Assembly (NCBI RefSeq): GCF_001949145.1
Contig: NW_019091356.1
Span: forward strand, 4,489,211-4,553,210
Reading direction: 5' to 3'
Length of the DNA: 64,000 nucleotides
From: Acanthaster planci
Lineage: Eukaryota; Echinodermata; Asteroidea; Valvatida; Acanthasteridae
Below, piece after piece: positions 62,419 to 64,000 of this stretch. Both the position numbers and the translations under genes were made by a program. A model generated the notes under the pieces. The model saw only the letters and a program-made list of their open reading frames with translations, did not search any database and had not been told where the DNA came from. How positions within the stretch are numbered: position 1 is the stretch's first letter; each line of letters opens with the position of its first letter.

Positions 62419-64000
62419 TAGTGTGTACCGGTATCCGTCGTTATCTTGACGTCACTTTTACTGAATGGAAACTCTCTTTCAAGTGCTTTAACAAAGTGTT
62501 TTGGAATGGAATTTCTGGTTAGAACAATGACATTCCATTCCACAGAGTTCTTGGCATGACGCGACTAAAGCCTTCCGATTCGGCTCAGAAGACGAAGCTC
62601 GCATGTCCTCTCAGAGATTGTCTGAGAGCCGGGATTCCTCGAATGTTTGATTTGTTTTGGCACTCTAAACACAGAAATTCATCAGACTTGAAGAAACGGA
62701 ATAACAGAAAGGATAATAACAAAATGGATCAATGGTTGGCTGAATCGGTTCATATCAAATGGCTATGATGCCTTACACATGCGTTTTCATACTACATCAG
62801 TACGCACGTTATGGGAAAAACTAAATCGATTTATCTGGAAAATGTTTCAAAGTCAAATAACATATCATTAGGACAGTAAAAACTTTGTTTAATGTCGTTT
62901 GGTTATCGCAGACGTGTGAAAGGTTACTTTTTTGGTAGTTTTGTAAATGCGCGTTAGACAGTAATTATGCAAACGGTATTGTGTCACATGATCCGTAGTT
63001 ATGTATTTTTAAACCACGTGTGATAACGATCATTACTGTTGCCTGTTGGGATGCCGAAGACTGGGAGAGGTTTGACCACATGCCCTTGGCAAAAATGTTT
63101 TCCTATAAAGTTCTAAATGTGGCGCAAAAGCGATTACCACCAGAGGTAGATTGGTTGCATTTTTGTCTTCCTGTTGACAGGAAAACTTTGTTCTGGATTT
63201 GTCGCTGGTGTCGCTGATGTCTCTGGGATATTTTCTACTGGGCGGCCTTGTAGTCAGGATGCGGTTGAGAAAGGAAAAGTGAAAACGACTAAAGCAGACG
63301 ATTGATAGCCGCAGCAACATCGCTGTCGACAGTATTCAGGTTTTCTGGCTGCTAGCCTTCAGAATGACATTTTATTCCTTGCAGGATTTTTCTCAAAAGC
63401 CGCAACTCAAGTCCACCGAACTTTCAACATGAATATTGTCCTGTTTATCGTACTCAAGTTTGCTTCAAGTGGGTGTTGTAAATCTTTTCATGGTTCTGGT
63501 TATATTTCAGGAGAGAATCTGGAAATTATAGTGTGATGTCCAGAAGAGCTAATTATATTTGGTGATGGCATAGTTTCCCTTTCAAAAATTCTGCAGGGAT
63601 TGTTTCTATACTGAAATTGTTAGGAAGGATGTGGTCAGATGACACCCTTCTCTGTTAATAAAACTAGGAACCATTTGCCTGAAATTCAGTTCAAGCCATT
63701 GACTCCTAAACCTTATTTACCGTCGAAAGAGGAAATATTGCATGATCTGATTTCTAAGAATTATTTTTCAGACACAGTACCGTAAATCATGCCATTCCAG
63801 AATTTCCTGGCTACAGATGAATTTCCAGTTTTCAGGGCATGCATTTGGTTGTGAAAAATGTACATGTGTTTGTTTCGAGTCCATAATTGCTTGCTCATTT
63901 ATAGCCATTAGCGGATTGTTTTGTTTAAACTCGTGATATTTCTTGTTCCTTAGTTCTTCTGCTATCAAATAGGTTTATTACTTAGTCTTATTTTATAATT

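Larger units (their letters stand above)
59830..64000 (+). other. ABCG intron or 3' region, repeat-rich, no exon found
   Basis: After the exon ending GYEE at 59829 (GTATTT donor, phase 0) no segment encodes the expected last ABCG transmembrane helix and basic tail, so this is probably a last intron of more than 4.1 kb. It contains many C and G homopolymer runs, a 16-bp palindrome and copy B of the 55-bp repeat. No other gene is recognised on either strand. Confidence 0.55.

Noticed and set aside
1-64000. CRISPR arrays, prokaryotic operons, rRNA, transposase or reverse transcriptase genes
   Set aside because: None seen; the tandem repeats present are microsatellites or short duplications in animal non-coding DNA.

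Overview
The window is nuclear DNA from an animal. Genes are split by GT-AG introns, intergenic space is long and AT-rich, and the proteins are close to vertebrate SEC23IP, MOB4, BMI1/PCGF and White-type ABCG proteins. No rRNA, CRISPR, phage or bacterial operon structure is visible. I favour a marine invertebrate deuterostome, perhaps an echinoderm, because of the high conservation, the intron-rich genes and many copies of the palindrome TAGGCCTA. That placement is from memory and is weak.

Layout. (1) 1-3632, minus strand: the first coding exon of a BMI1/PCGF2-type Polycomb RING protein; the rest of that gene runs off the left edge. (2) About 3.6-26.4 kb: a long region with no recognisable protein, holding CpG-richer patches and several GCCATCTT (YY1/PHO-like) sites. 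It should contain the upstream non-coding exons and promoters of both flanking PCGF genes. (3) 26.4-32.9 kb, plus strand: a complete second BMI1/PCGF2-type gene of seven coding exons and 307 aa. It points away from the first, so two Polycomb paralogues lie head to head with about 22.8 kb between their start codons. (4) 32.9-37.9 kb: non-coding. (5) 38.1-47.1 kb, minus strand: a complete SEC23IP orthologue of 16 coding exons and 998 aa. (6) 47.27-50.64 kb, plus strand: a complete MOB4 (phocein) orthologue of seven exons and 232 aa, whose ATG is only 147 bp from the SEC23IP ATG. (7) 52.3-64 kb, plus strand: a White-like ABCG half-transporter. Eighteen coding exons join in one frame for 665 codons, and the final C-terminal exon was not found before the right edge.

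The exon joins were made by hand from splice sites, reading phase and family similarity. In each complete gene the summed exon lengths are divisible by three, which is a strong internal check. Several coding exons are too short to stand out as open reading frames (PCGF exons 2 and 3, SEC23IP exon 16, ABCG exons 5, 6, 10 and 11).

Functionally the genes are unrelated housekeeping or developmental loci: Polycomb repression, COPII/ER-exit lipid handling, STRIPAK signalling and small-molecule export. The points of most interest are the inverted PCGF pair with YY1/PHO-like sites between them, the compact shared SEC23IP/MOB4 promoter, a triplicated splice-donor segment after MOB4 exon 3, an unusual ISAGE signature in the ABCG ATPase, and an excess of TAGGCCTA.
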